Part shown: piece after piece, positions 23,459-35,400 of the stretch | How positions within the stretch are numbered: the stretch's first letter is position 1 | Layout of the letters: each line of letters starts with the position of its first letter | Assembly (NCBI GenBank): GCA_033557465.1 | Contig: CM066043.1 | Span: 79,142,662 to 79,206,661 of the forward strand | From: Ichthyophis bannanicus | Lineage: Eukaryota; Chordata; Amphibia; Gymnophiona; Ichthyophiidae | DNA length: 64,000 nt | Direction of reading: 5' to 3' | The notes under the pieces: model-generated | Databases searched by the model: none | What the model saw: the letters and a program-made list of their open reading frames with translations, nothing else | Told to the model about the DNA's origin: nothing | Program-made: the position numbers and the translations under genes

Positions 23459-26400
23459 GCTGGCTTAACGCTTAACTTGCTGTTGGTCACAGGGTTACTC
23501 ACGGTTCTGCTTGTAACAGGTAAGCTTTCACCAAGCCTTTGGCTTGCAGTCAGTGTCCTCATTTAGGGCTCTCTCAGTTGGGAATCTCCTGCCTCCAGGC
23601 TCCAAAGCAACTCTGCATTCTTGGTTCTTCCCTAGCTTATGGCTTTTTCCCCTGAGGGCTCCAGCAGATCCCACAGTGTCCTCTGAGGCTGGGCTTTTCT
23701 TAGAAGTCTGTCTCAGCAGTTCCTTCTCCTCCCCTGGGCTGTCCTGGGAAATCTTTCTCTCCAGTTGCCCTGAAGCTTCCTCCTCCTTCCAGCACGTTAG
23801 GCACTCCTCCTCCTTCCAGCACGTTCTGCCACTCTGGTAGCTCCTCCCCTGGGAACTCCTTCTCTCCTCCCGTCTCGGCAACTCCTGTTGCTGCCCTCCT
23901 CCTTTTCTAATCCCCTGGGGACTCTCCCTGAACGTGTTTGAGCTGTAGCCTCATACTGCTCCCTCAGCTGGCTCTCATTAGCCTTACAGCTTGTTTCTGA
24001 GCTAGGGCATGGCTTGCAGCTAGGAACTAGATGAGTTTTTTCCTGTTCAGGAGCAGTTTGAATTTCACAGCCCTGCTTCCTGTTTCTCTCCCTTAAGGTA
24101 AAAATGTGTGTGTTTCCTATTTCTAGGGGCTCAGGAACATTTTGGCCACCACAATACATAAATAAATAAACCCTCAGTCCAAGGTTAGAGAATAGTGGGG
24201 GGCAGGCTCCCTGGAAGTCAAAAAGATTGCAGAAGCCTCCTGGCGTTTTAAAGAAAGATTGGGTTTGGTAGATGTTTGGAGGTGTAGACACCCCAGATAA
24301 TGCAAATATGCATTTCACTCACATGTTCACGGATCATACAGCTGATTGGACATGATTTGGGTGAGTAGGTCATGGGTATCCAGAGTAGGAAGAGTGGATC
24401 TGGGTCCAATTACCTAGACAGATCATGCTCTTGTGAGTGTTATGTTTGACGTAGGAGCTCCGGAGGCAGGGATTACATTTTGGAGGCTAAAGGGCTCCAT
24501 CTTAGAGGAGGGATGTGCATGTACAGAAAATTGGACAGACCCAACAAGAATATAAAGAACTTAATGTGGAGGGGGGTATGAAAATGGGTATAATGTGGGA
24601 TGGGATAAAGGCGGTGCTTAGAGGGCACGTTAATAAGCCTGGCAGCTTACATAAAAAGAGAGTGGGGGGCTTCTGACAAGTCATTGCTAGCTCAGATTGG
24701 GGGCTTAGAACGGAACCATCAGAGTGACCATGACCCCATCCTGCTGGCAGAGCAGGTGAAGCTGGGGGGGGGGGGGGAATTAAGCAAGCAGAGAGCACAA
24801 GAGATTGCGCATGGATTGAATGTGCTCAAGCAAGCCCACTTTGAGGGGGGAACTACAGCGGGTAAGCTTCTGGCCACCAGGTTAAAAACTAAGAGGCAGG
24901 CGGCTCATAGGTGGGATAAGGAATAAAAAAGGTGAGATGGTCCATCAAACATCTGAAATTGAGCAGGTTTTTAGGGAATTCTATGATCTCTTTCAAAGGG
25001 AAATACAAGGAGGAGCAGAGAAGGGGCCCCAATCCCTTACCGACTGTAAATTGCCAAAACTCACGGAAGATGAGGAGCAAAGTTTAGGATGAGAGAGAAC
25101 CAAGGAAGAGTCCACATAGCTATAAAAAACTGTTAAGACTGGTAAGGCACCGGGGTTAGACAGCCTCACAACAAAATTCTACCACTTGATGCAGGATCTC
25201 CTGGCTCCACCGCTCACAAGTCTTTAACGGGATACTGCAGGGGGAGGAACTCCCAAAGTCCATGGAAGAGGCGGGGATAACAATTTTACTAAAGCCAGAT
25301 AAAGACAGCATTGTCTGTGGGTCATATAGGCCAATCTCGCTAATCAATTTTGGTGCCAAATTATTAGCAAGAATAGTGGCAACCTGTCTACAAGGGGTCC
25401 TGCCAAAACTGGTGCATAAAGACCAGACGGGGTTTGTGCCAGGTAGGCAGGGAGGAGACATAAGGAAAATCTTGAACACAACCTGGCATCTGAGGTGTAC
25501 ATGTGAACAAACTGTGTTTCTAACAGTGGATGCTGAAAAAGTGTTTGATAGAATCGAATGGCGAGTCATGTTCCAGGTTTTGGAAAAGATAGGGCTGGGG
25601 AGAATTTTTAAGATGGGTTAGAACACTATATGCTAGTCCCAAAGCTTGCATCCGCATCAATGGGGGCTTCACAGAGAGCTTTAAGTTAGGGAGAGGAACA
25701 CGTCAAGGATGTCCCCTCACCATTATTGTTTGCTCTCATGATAGAGCCGCTAGCGGAGTATATCAGACAGCAGGAAGAAATACAGGGGGTGGGGAAGCAA
25801 TTAAAATAACACTATTCGCAGATGACGTGATATTTACGTAAGCAAACCATGCACTACTTTACCGATACTGCTGAAAGCCAAAGAGAGAGAGAGCGAGGTG
25901 GCGGGATATAAAATAAATATGAGTAAAACTGAAATAGGGTTTAACCTCCCAAACGACTTGGCGGCACGTTTGAAGTGCAGTTTTCCATTTAGGTGGGTAC
26001 AAAAAATGTAGGTACTTAGGGATTCAATTAGGGAATACACTTGATAATTTCAGAGTGGAATTATAAGCCCTCGACAGGACCTCTGCAATTGGACAGGGTT
26101 TCATCTGTCCTGGCTAGGTCACATAGCAGTTATAAAAATGAATATACTTCCTTAGATATTATTTTTATTTATTTCCCTGCTGATTGCAACATCAAAGCCA
26201 CAGTTGAAGAACCTCCAGAACATTATGTGCTATATCTAGGGGGGGGGGGAGGCCCCCAGGGTGGCATGATCAGTAGTCTACAAGAGGAAAGAAGAGGGGG
26301 GGATTGGGGGTGCCCCGCCTGGCTACCTACTATGATGTGGCACAGCTGAGGGCTTTGTTTACCTGGAGGGGAGTGGGAGAAACCCCCCAGTGGGTGCAGA

Positions 26401-29400
26401 TGGATGGGAGAAATTTAGAGGCACAACTATGGGACCCTAATGGGAACCAGAGGGGGGAGAAAGAGGAGAATCCTATAGAGAGTGTTACCATGCAAACCTG
26501 GAAAAAGTGGCGGGAAACGCCGTTATGGGGGAAGCGAATATCTAAGCGTGCCTTCATTCCAAGGTATAAGGAGATTTGCCCCTGGGTGGACAGGACATAC
26601 ATTTAAGGAGAGGGCTGAAAAGGGGCTGGTCTGCGTGGGGCAACTGTTGGATCAAGCAGGGAAGATAAAGGTAGTTGATGAGCTAAAAGAGACACATGCA
26701 TTAAGAGAGGTGGATAGATATGCTTATGTACAGATGAGGCACTTCCCACATCAGAAAGAGATCAAACGATGCTCTTTGAAGATTTAATGGAGAAGAAGAT
26801 AAACTGAAACGGTCTCCTCTTGATCCTCTGTCGGGTGCTACAGGGGGGAGAGTCTATGCAACAGAAGAGGAGATGGGAAGAGGAATTAAGGGGACCCTGG
26901 GACGAAGGGTGACGGAAGGGAATTTGTAAGAGGGCCTATCAATTGGCCCCAGGGGCTTCTTCTTAGAAAACGGCTTAAAAATTTGCTTACGAGTGTTCTG
27001 GACCCCCGTTAGACTAGAAGCCATTTATAAGAATGGATCTAATTAATGTTGGAAGGGACCTGTTACACCTTAATACAGTTCCATATTAGATGTAACGCTT
27101 ATGGAAAGCAGCGGAAAAGCTATAGAGAGACATCAGTAAAGTGCAGAGATGGTAATAATGAAGTTTGGGGAGGAGGGAATAAGACCTTGGAAACCTTCCT
27201 TGGGTACTGTGTAAGTGCAACGACAATGAAATTGCTAAAGTGGTGGAAAAAGCCCGCTGTCCCTGCCTTGGAGCAGGTTGGTTGTAAATTAGATTAGTTA
27301 CGGAGCGGCACACAGACAACAGAAGCGAGCGTACCAGGAAACGTGGCGCTGGTACGGGGAGTGGAGAAAGGAGGGAACATAAAGGCAAATTGAGGATCAC
27401 CTTCCAGGATGAGGGGGGGGAGAGGAGGTAGGGAAGGGGGAATAAGGGGGAAGAGTAATGCAAGAGAACGTGTATACAGGAAGATAGCTTTGTGCATACA
27501 ATGGTTGCGTACAAGATAACGTAGTGGGGTGAATCATTGCTGTTGCTGTGTGGTCTATCGACTACAGGCTAGGTGGAGAGAGGAGGGTCTGGGAAATGAG
27601 GTTTATGTTGTGTGTTTTGGTAGAAATTGTTTATAAAGCTTTTTGTGAAAAACCAAATAAAATATAAATTACAAAAAATATATATATATTTACAGACATC
27701 CTCCTCTTAAATTCCCTTCAGGGCATTCAGTAGATTCTAAGCATTTTACGCTAAGATTTACATTTATTTTTGATTGGAACTGGATTCTTAAGTTGGAATT
27801 TTCTCCCATGTTGGTCCCACTTTTCTTCATAGCTGATCTTCCGGAGATCTGCTTTAGAAGAGATCCCATCCGTTTTGTGTTCCAGTCTATCCGAGCAGCA
27901 GTGATTTCCTGTTTGTGAGAAGCTTTAAAGAGCCTTTTCACGCTGCTGCTCTGTTGTGGGTATCTCCTGCTTCCTTTTGAGCAGACGTGTGAGCTGCCTG
28001 AGGTCTCTGGCACAGGATAGCAGTAGAACAGGTTCCCAGCAGCCCAAGGTATTGGCCCATAGGCAATATAGTAGCTTCAAGGGCTAGAATAACATTTAAC
28101 TTTCCTGCATACTATCTGTAACAATTTATGCTGTGCTGTCAGAATAATTTTCTTCTGTTCTTTTTCTCATACACTTCCTATTCCTTGAGGTTTAACAGAT
28201 GGGAAATGAATGAGCAAACGAAACAGATTTTTAGTGGATTATTATAAGCCCAGATCACACACAGCTGTGATCCAGTTCTGCAGACTACAGTGCTGAAACC
28301 TCTGGACCTAGCCCTGAGGTGCACAGGTACATGCCACCTTCTCACAGCCTACAACCTGAGTAGTCATTTTCCTGCTTCCCTAAGAAGTAGACTCGCTCGT
28401 TCCTTGACTGCTCTCAGCACCAAAGCGTTGAGCGTCTTGGAATCTCTGTGGACTGATCTTCACGGTCTTTCTGGTCCAGAGACAGTCCAGCCTGAAAAGA
28501 GCAAATCCTATCACAAACAGATGCCACTGTGTGCCAAGCTCTAGCAACCGACCCAAACAGCACACAAGACCGATCCTATTCTTAGCAACTGCAGTGGAAC
28601 AGAGTAACCTGCACGCCAGTCTTCCTTGATGCCATATTGCTCACTCAGCTGCTCTGCGCTTTGTTAGCAGGTTAAGGAACTCTTTAATGGTTCTCTTTCT
28701 CCATTTGCAGGGGGAGGCTGGACCTCTGGCCCCTAAAGGTGAGCATGAATCTTCTGCTGGAGGTTCCATAATGTGCGTCTGTGAGATCTGCATTCTTATG
28801 GCTACGATCATATACACAGTACTTCTCTTTCCCTCCCCTGTCATATTAAGCAGACCTGTGATCAATTTGTAAGAAACCGGAAATCGGGAGACTGGAGGCA
28901 GCTTCCTTTTTAGCCTAGAATGAGCTAGTTTCTTTCACTCTTTCTTTGTACCTTCTCAGCAGATGGATAAGGCAGGCAGATGCTCTTTGAATGCTGGTGA
29001 CATAAACAGCCAAATGTATAGAATTATTTGGGTCAGAATTTTAATGCCAACTGCAGTGCTTAAATGTAACAAATATTCAGTAATGCCACATGGGTAGGAA
29101 GTAGCGTTTAATATGCGTGGTGAGAGTCAGCCACTATCCGTATAACTGTGAGGTTTAACGTAGGGCAGCTTTTTAGCTATCTTTAAATTAAACCACATAG
29201 CTCTGCAGATAGTGACTGGATATTGTGTTACCCAGAGTGGACTGTAAGAATGTTTAGCAGTACTCTATAGATAAGCATCTATATATATGGATGAATGCCT
29301 AATCATACATTTTCAGTAATGCTATCAACCTAATTGGCGCAGTTCAGCAGGACTCCTTCCCTTTTTAGTAGTGAATTGTACCAGTAGACCCAGCCTTGAG

Positions 29401-32400
29401 TACCACATGGGTTGCAGGTGTGCTGTGGCCACCAGGTATATCTTTAAGTGGAGCTCTTGTGTTTTGCTGTGCTCGTTCTAACTTTTGTTTCCTTCTTCAG
29501 CTACAAAATCTAAAACGAAACGCAGAGGAGTGAAAGCAGACCCTGAGTCTCCCAGTCCCAAGGTAAGGAGCATTTTGGGGAGGGTGGGGGGTAATCTTAC
29601 TGACTGTGCTTCAGTGGAACGCTCACCTGGACACGTTTTCTAGGCCAGCTTCGTATCCCCAAGAACCATTAGCATCTCCTGCATCACAGTTGAACTGTTT
29701 ATTTATTTTATACTTCGACCTCTGCATATTTCCACACCTATGATGTTAGTGAAAGAAGACTCCAAACTTTGCCTTTCAAGATGTACTTTTCTCATTGGCT
29801 CTTGGTGAATGTTTTGTTATCTAGAAGAGGCTTTTGGTCATTTGTTGCCCTGTGCTCCAGGTGTGTTAAACATACCTAAATCGCTACAAGGGACTCTGAT
29901 TCCATTCATGTTAGCACCAGTAGAGATGCGGCACTTGCTATGATTATATCCGTCTAGTGAGGTTTTGACGTTCTAAGTTTGTGGCCTGCCTGGAAAGGAG
30001 AACGTTCGCTCTCCCCCTTGTCCTTCAGTCGCTCTCAGCTGCGCTTGCTTTCATTTTTGTTTTGGAGGGGGAGGGAGATCATTATAATTTTGGATTTATA
30101 GCTCTGTCAGAACCCGTCTCTGTTGGGATACAGTGCCATAAGTCTTCCTTTGCAACGAGTGGGGGTTTTCCCCCTACTTTTTTTGTGACCTCCACCTGAC
30201 CCGGCATTGCCATTATAAGTACAGCCTTCAGCCAGGGACCACAAACTTCCACTTGCTCTGAAACCTAACTGTAGTGAACCCAAAGCCTAGCCAGGGTGGA
30301 AGTAATTGTATAAGTCACTTAAAGGAATAAAAGAGCACTTTACTTGCTTCAGGAGGCTCTTGTAACGTTGCTGGGGGGTATGTATAGATAGATATATTGT
30401 TTACTCCATCAAAAAGTAGAAAGACATATGATGAAGCTACAGTATAATACGTTTAAGACTAATAGAAAATTGATTACACATTGAGTGAAAAAATAACTCT
30501 GGAATTCATTACTGGAAGATGTAGTAAAAGCTGTTGGTGTAACTAGGTTTAAAAAAAGTTTTGGACAAGTTCCTGGAGGAAAGGTTCATAAACCATTATT
30601 AGAGAGGACCCGGGAAATCCACTGCTTGCCGCAATACAAGCATTATGGAATCTGTTTTTGTGAACCTACTAGGTACTTGTGACCTAGCTTGGCCGCTGTT
30701 GGAAAAGGGACACTGGGCTTGAAGAACCTTTTGGTCTGACCCAGTATGGCATATCTTATGTTCTTAAGCTTGTATAAGGTGGGTGCATGGAAATAGAGTA
30801 ATTACTTTTACATGATGTCTATGGGGGACAGAGGTGAAATTGTCACTTAAGAACACACATTGTAAACTGTGCCTATTCTTGCCAGAACAGAATTACACCT
30901 CCCTTAGAGTCGGACTGGGCTTCCTAATCCTATCCCGGAGACCCCACAGCCAGCTATGTTTTTGGAATGTCAGTAGTCAGTCAGCATGAGAGAGATTTTG
31001 CATATATTGTCTCCAATGTATGGAACTTTCTCCTCTTGTGTGTGTTTGTTGTGGACATCCTGAAATCTTGATTGGCCGTCGGGCCTCCAGGAAGGTTTAG
31101 GAAGCCCTGAAATTAGAAACATGAGGTTTCTCGTGTCAGCTAAAGAGAGCAAAAGCCAGGCCTGGAACCCAAACCCCGATCTTTCTGCAGAGCTATGCAC
31201 AGCAATTGCCATGGAGCCACCAGGGAACTGCACATTTAAGACTTCAGTTTTGTTCTAACTCTCCGTAAAAAATGGAAAACCAGGAACCCTAAGTGTACGA
31301 TTACTACCCCACTACAATGAAAGGGATTCAGTGCTTCAGTTTACATAAGCGCTTTCCTGTCTGTGCCCAGCTGCCTTCACGTCTTACCACGCGTGATCCT
31401 TTTTCTTGGACAGGACGAAACCCAGAGAACAGGTCAAACTTCAGTGAAGGGAGATTGAATAGGAGGTTTTGGATGTGCTGTCCTAAGTGCATCTTTATGA
31501 AACCTTCATTATGAAGCTTGCTGGGGTCATCCATCTTCTTGTTGGCCTATCAGAACCTCTGAGTGGTGGTTTCATCAGTTTCTCTGATTCCGTCAGGCTA
31601 TGACAGAATGGAGAGGAAACATAAAGCAGATAAGGACATAGGGCCCAATATTCAACTGGGCCGGGCTAAGCGCCATAGCCACTTAACCCTGCCCGCTGAC
31701 CCCCAACCCTATATCCAGATCTGGCCATGCTGCCCGGAAGCTTCGATATTGGATGCTACACAGTTAGCATCGGCGCCTCTAAGATAAGTGTGTGTGTTTC
31801 TTGCCTATCTTATAGGCACCAAGCACTATTAGTGCTCGTCCCTGCCTCTGCTTTGTCCCTGGCGCACCCCAAAGCTAGCCGGCTCACATCAGGACACATA
31901 GAGGATATTCGAAGGCACTGCCTGTATGTGTCGTCAATATCCAGTTCCTTATCGGTCCTACAGTTCAGTCCTCCACCACTGGGTAGTGCACCTCCTCCTG
32001 CAACATGGAGACTGGACAAGTCAAACTTGTGACATCACCGGGTATATCCTGCTGGTCTTCTCCCATGATCCCCCAGTGTGTCCAGTCTCCATGCAGCATG
32101 AGGATGTAGTGAGCCTAGGTGCTGGGCTCACTTGAGAAGCAGTTTAGGAGCAGTTAGTCAGGATTTGATTTACCTTGCATTTCTTTTGCCCTTCTTTAGG
32201 TGTAATCCTGTAAATTGAATTCATTTTCATTTAATTTAATTTACTTTTACTTTATTTATTTTCACCTAGTCTGCCTTAGTGTAAAGGGGGGTTCTGTCCC
32301 TTTTCAAAGTTCACGCTGCCAGCTAGCCTCTCTGCTTGGGATTCTTCGGTCTCTGTGCCCGGTGATGATCTCTCCCCCAGGACTGTACGGGGGAGAGCTC

Positions 32401-35400
32401 TGTGGAACACTTTGGCAGTGTCCATGCGGCAGATTCCCATCGCGGCGGGAGCCTCAGGCCGTTCGAGGTTCTTTAGCCGGTGGGCCGGGGCTCGCAGCGT
32501 CTGCTACTTCTGGTGGCGCGAGGCAGCAGCGTGTCTGGACAGCTCTTCACCCCGCAGCTACAGCGGGGTAACTGCTGCATCCCGACGCCACAAGGGAGTC
32601 TCTCGAGTCCGCATGGAGGGGCTCTGAGCTCTTGCCGCCTCTGTGGTGTTTGGCGCCAAACGGGCCTGCTTCAGATTGGCGCCATTTTCTCGGCAGGGCT
32701 GAGGCCTCGTGGCGGAGAGCGGAGCAGCCCCGCGTTTGAGCAGACAACGCTGTTCCACGCGGCTACACCCAGATAAGGACTTCCTTTTGCTGTTACTTTT
32801 CATTTTAATTCTAATTTTAATTTCCTTTTAATTTCATGATAGTTTATAGTTCTTTGAATGCAATGTGATTGGTTTGGGTTTTACTTCTTGGGGGGTGCCT
32901 TTACCTTTGTCTGCTTTCTGGCAGTTAGCGACATCTGTCAGCAGCAGGTTTCCGTGCTAGGATTTGGCCATTCAGGGTCATTGGCGGCACAACCACCTAC
33001 AAATTGAGCCCTTTCTGAAATTGTCATTTACATAAGGATGCTATTTCCATGTTTATACGCTTGGAAATTGTGCAGACAGCCTCTAAATGTCGTTATGCCA
33101 TCTGCAAATTTGATCGCCATGCTTGCTGATCTCTTTTCCAGATCATTTCAGTGTAGTAGATGTTACCAGATGCCAGTTCCAGTGCAGATCCCGAGACATT
33201 CCACTATTTACGGGTCTCCTGTGAGAAAACTGGCCATTTAGTCCTATTGTGTTCCTGTTTTTGATCCATTTCCCATTCTATAATAGCACATCATTTCCTT
33301 CCTCAGGAGAAGTTCATAAGGGGCTTTGTCAAGTACCTTCTAAAACATCCAGATACATATCATTTGGCTTACTCACATGTTTATTAACTTTTTGAAAAGA
33401 CAGCTTGGTGCTGCTTTTCAGCTTTTCAGAACAAGTTCTATCATTTAACTGGCACTGAACTCAGATTCATTGGTCTGTAGTTTCCAAGATCGCCTTTGAA
33501 GCTCTTTTAAAAAAAAAAAAAAAAAAACCCCAATTAGTGTTACATTAGTAACTCTTCAATCTTTAGAGATCATTAATACTAATGTTATGATTGAGCCTGG
33601 CTGATATTATGAATGATCACTATTAGACAAAAATTAGCTAGGTTAAGACACTTTGATTTGGTTTTCTGCACTATGTTATCAGAGCGCAGCTTGCCCATTT
33701 GGCGGGAACACTGCCCATCTGGGGAAAGGCCCCTGCTGGGGATTGTGAGAAGTGTTGCTGGATGGCACAGTCCGGGGCTTAGTGTTCCAGGGTCCTGGAA
33801 GGGTTGATAGCGGCAGTCAGGCCTCCCTGTCTTTGCTATGATGGTCACCTAGGTTCAAGCGTCCTGTGTTTTGGGTGACAGGAGTGGGACACCTGGACAT
33901 GTGGTGCTGGATGTTGGATAGGCTCATACTTCTTAGGTGCACTCTCCTTGAGTGCGTCTGCATGTCCGTGTTCCGTCTGTGATCTCATGCTCAGGTGATT
34001 GATGCAGCAATGACAGAGATCGCTTGGGATATCGTGAGCGGGGTTGTCATGGTGTTGCATGGGGTTGCCAATGCAAGACGGGGCCATCCTGAGGAGTTTG
34101 GGCCTCAGTCATCAGCTTTCCCTTTGGTGGCCCGGCTGTCCAGGAGGCACCCCTCCAGATCCGCCGGTCCAGTTCTTCTCTGCCTCTTCTCAATGTGGGC
34201 AGGGGGGGGCTGGCAGATCTGGAAATTCACGTCCACTGCACGTTCTACTGTTTTACCTCTATCTTGGGGTTCTGAGGTCATATATTCCCAATCATTTGTT
34301 TGGTGGGGTGCTGCTGTCTGTTGTGCAAGACAAGGTGGTCAACAGTCGGAGGCTGTCGTCTATTCCCCTTACCCCTGAAGGTGCTCACAATTTACGTTTT
34401 TTTGTACCTGCGGAGGTGCATGTTGTTAAAGGCTAGCAGGCGCACCTGTGGGACCAGAATCCTCGGTTCTTCCGACCTTCCGTTGAGGTGCGCGTGTGGG
34501 GTTTACTCCCTTGGTCAGCTAACAACTTGCTTCACCCATTGGGCCTTCCCTTTCCTCAAGACATCGTTGCGTCCCACTTCTTCGTGGGGGCTCGCCGCAG
34601 GCCTGGAGTTATGCTCAGACGGTTCCAGCCAGGGCTGAGTCCTTGGGGGGAGGCTCCGATCCTAACGATACAGGGAGTGCTGGGATCCGTTCAGCCAGGT
34701 TCCTTCGGGCCCAGCGTACGTCGTCTTTTGCTGGCCGGTTTAGGTCTTTGGGTCGTGGCGGTGCTCCGAGTAGACCAGTAGGCTGCACAGTGCTTGTCTT
34801 GGAGCAAGCGCGGGATATCTGTAGGTTCATATTCAAAGCCGTCCGGTTACATGTCCCTCCATTGTGGAATGCTGTACTAGTAGGCATACTTCATATGCTG
34901 GGCTTACAAGTTGGCTTCCGCGCTGCTCGGCATCAGCCAAGGTGACTGCCGGTTTAGGCTGTGGAGTCAGCCTGGAGGAGGGGCCTTGCGTTCTCTGGAC
35001 AATGCCCTGTTCGGTTGTGTGCCTTGTGGCCCTTATGGAGTTGTAAAAAGGAAAAACAACAAAAAAAAAAAAGAATAATCAAACAGGAAAGCCTTCCTAA
35101 TTGTCCCCACTTCTTTTTTATAAGGTTCTGTCCCTTTCTTCCGGGAGCTTGGCCGGAGCGTGGTTAGACTCAGCTACATTTTGGGGCTCCTTTATGTACA
35201 AGGCGTTTTAGTGTACGCAGCACGCCCAGTGTTCCATCGTCTGACTGGAACGGTACGCGGTACGTCAGCCGTGGCAGGCATTCACGGACACGGTAGCGGA
35301 TCGAGCGCTGTAGGTGCTGTCTGAGATCTCCGGGATGGTGGCCTATTTCGATCGGCAGGGTGGAGTCGGTCGGGTGGTCAGGGTGGCCCGAGCGAAGGGA

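Larger units (their letters stand above)
22176..26790 (+). pseudogene. L1 ORF2 remnant, interrupted
   Basis: The endonuclease start reads NLVSTVNVRGLQTWCKRR near 22180 and continues to about 22568. After the insertion, an endonuclease C-terminal block (VGRVDLGPIT, DHALVSVMFDVG) appears near 24380. The RT reads SYRPISLINFGAKLLARIVA near 25320, DQTGFVPGRQGGDIRKIL near 25420, VDAEKVFDRIEWRV near 25530, and a FADD box near 25816 (LFADDVIFT). The downstream GVPRLATYYDVAQLRALF near 26305 is the usual L1 C-terminal motif. Multiple stops. Confidence 0.87.
20494..27685 (+). mobile_element. L1/Tx1-type LINE, full-length-like, with TSD
   Basis: The element is flanked by an exact 11-bp duplication, ATATTTACAGA, at 20483-20493 and 27686-27696. 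From 5' to 3' it has a short 5' UTR, ORF1 (about 20660-21525), ORF2 endonuclease start (22176-22568), a 1.75-kb insertion, ORF2 continuation with RT (24320-26800), and a 3' end with CCAAATAAAATATAAATTAC. Without the insertion it would be ~5.4 kb. Both ORFs contain stops and frameshifts. Confidence 0.88.

Noticed and set aside
23239..23881. - strand frames rich in RE repeats and Glu/Arg
   Set aside because: They are translations of the (TC)n microsatellite and neighbouring biased sequence, with no recognisable domain.
27086..27514. 142-codon - strand open frame
   Set aside because: It is low-complexity antisense of the L1 3' region, with no homology.
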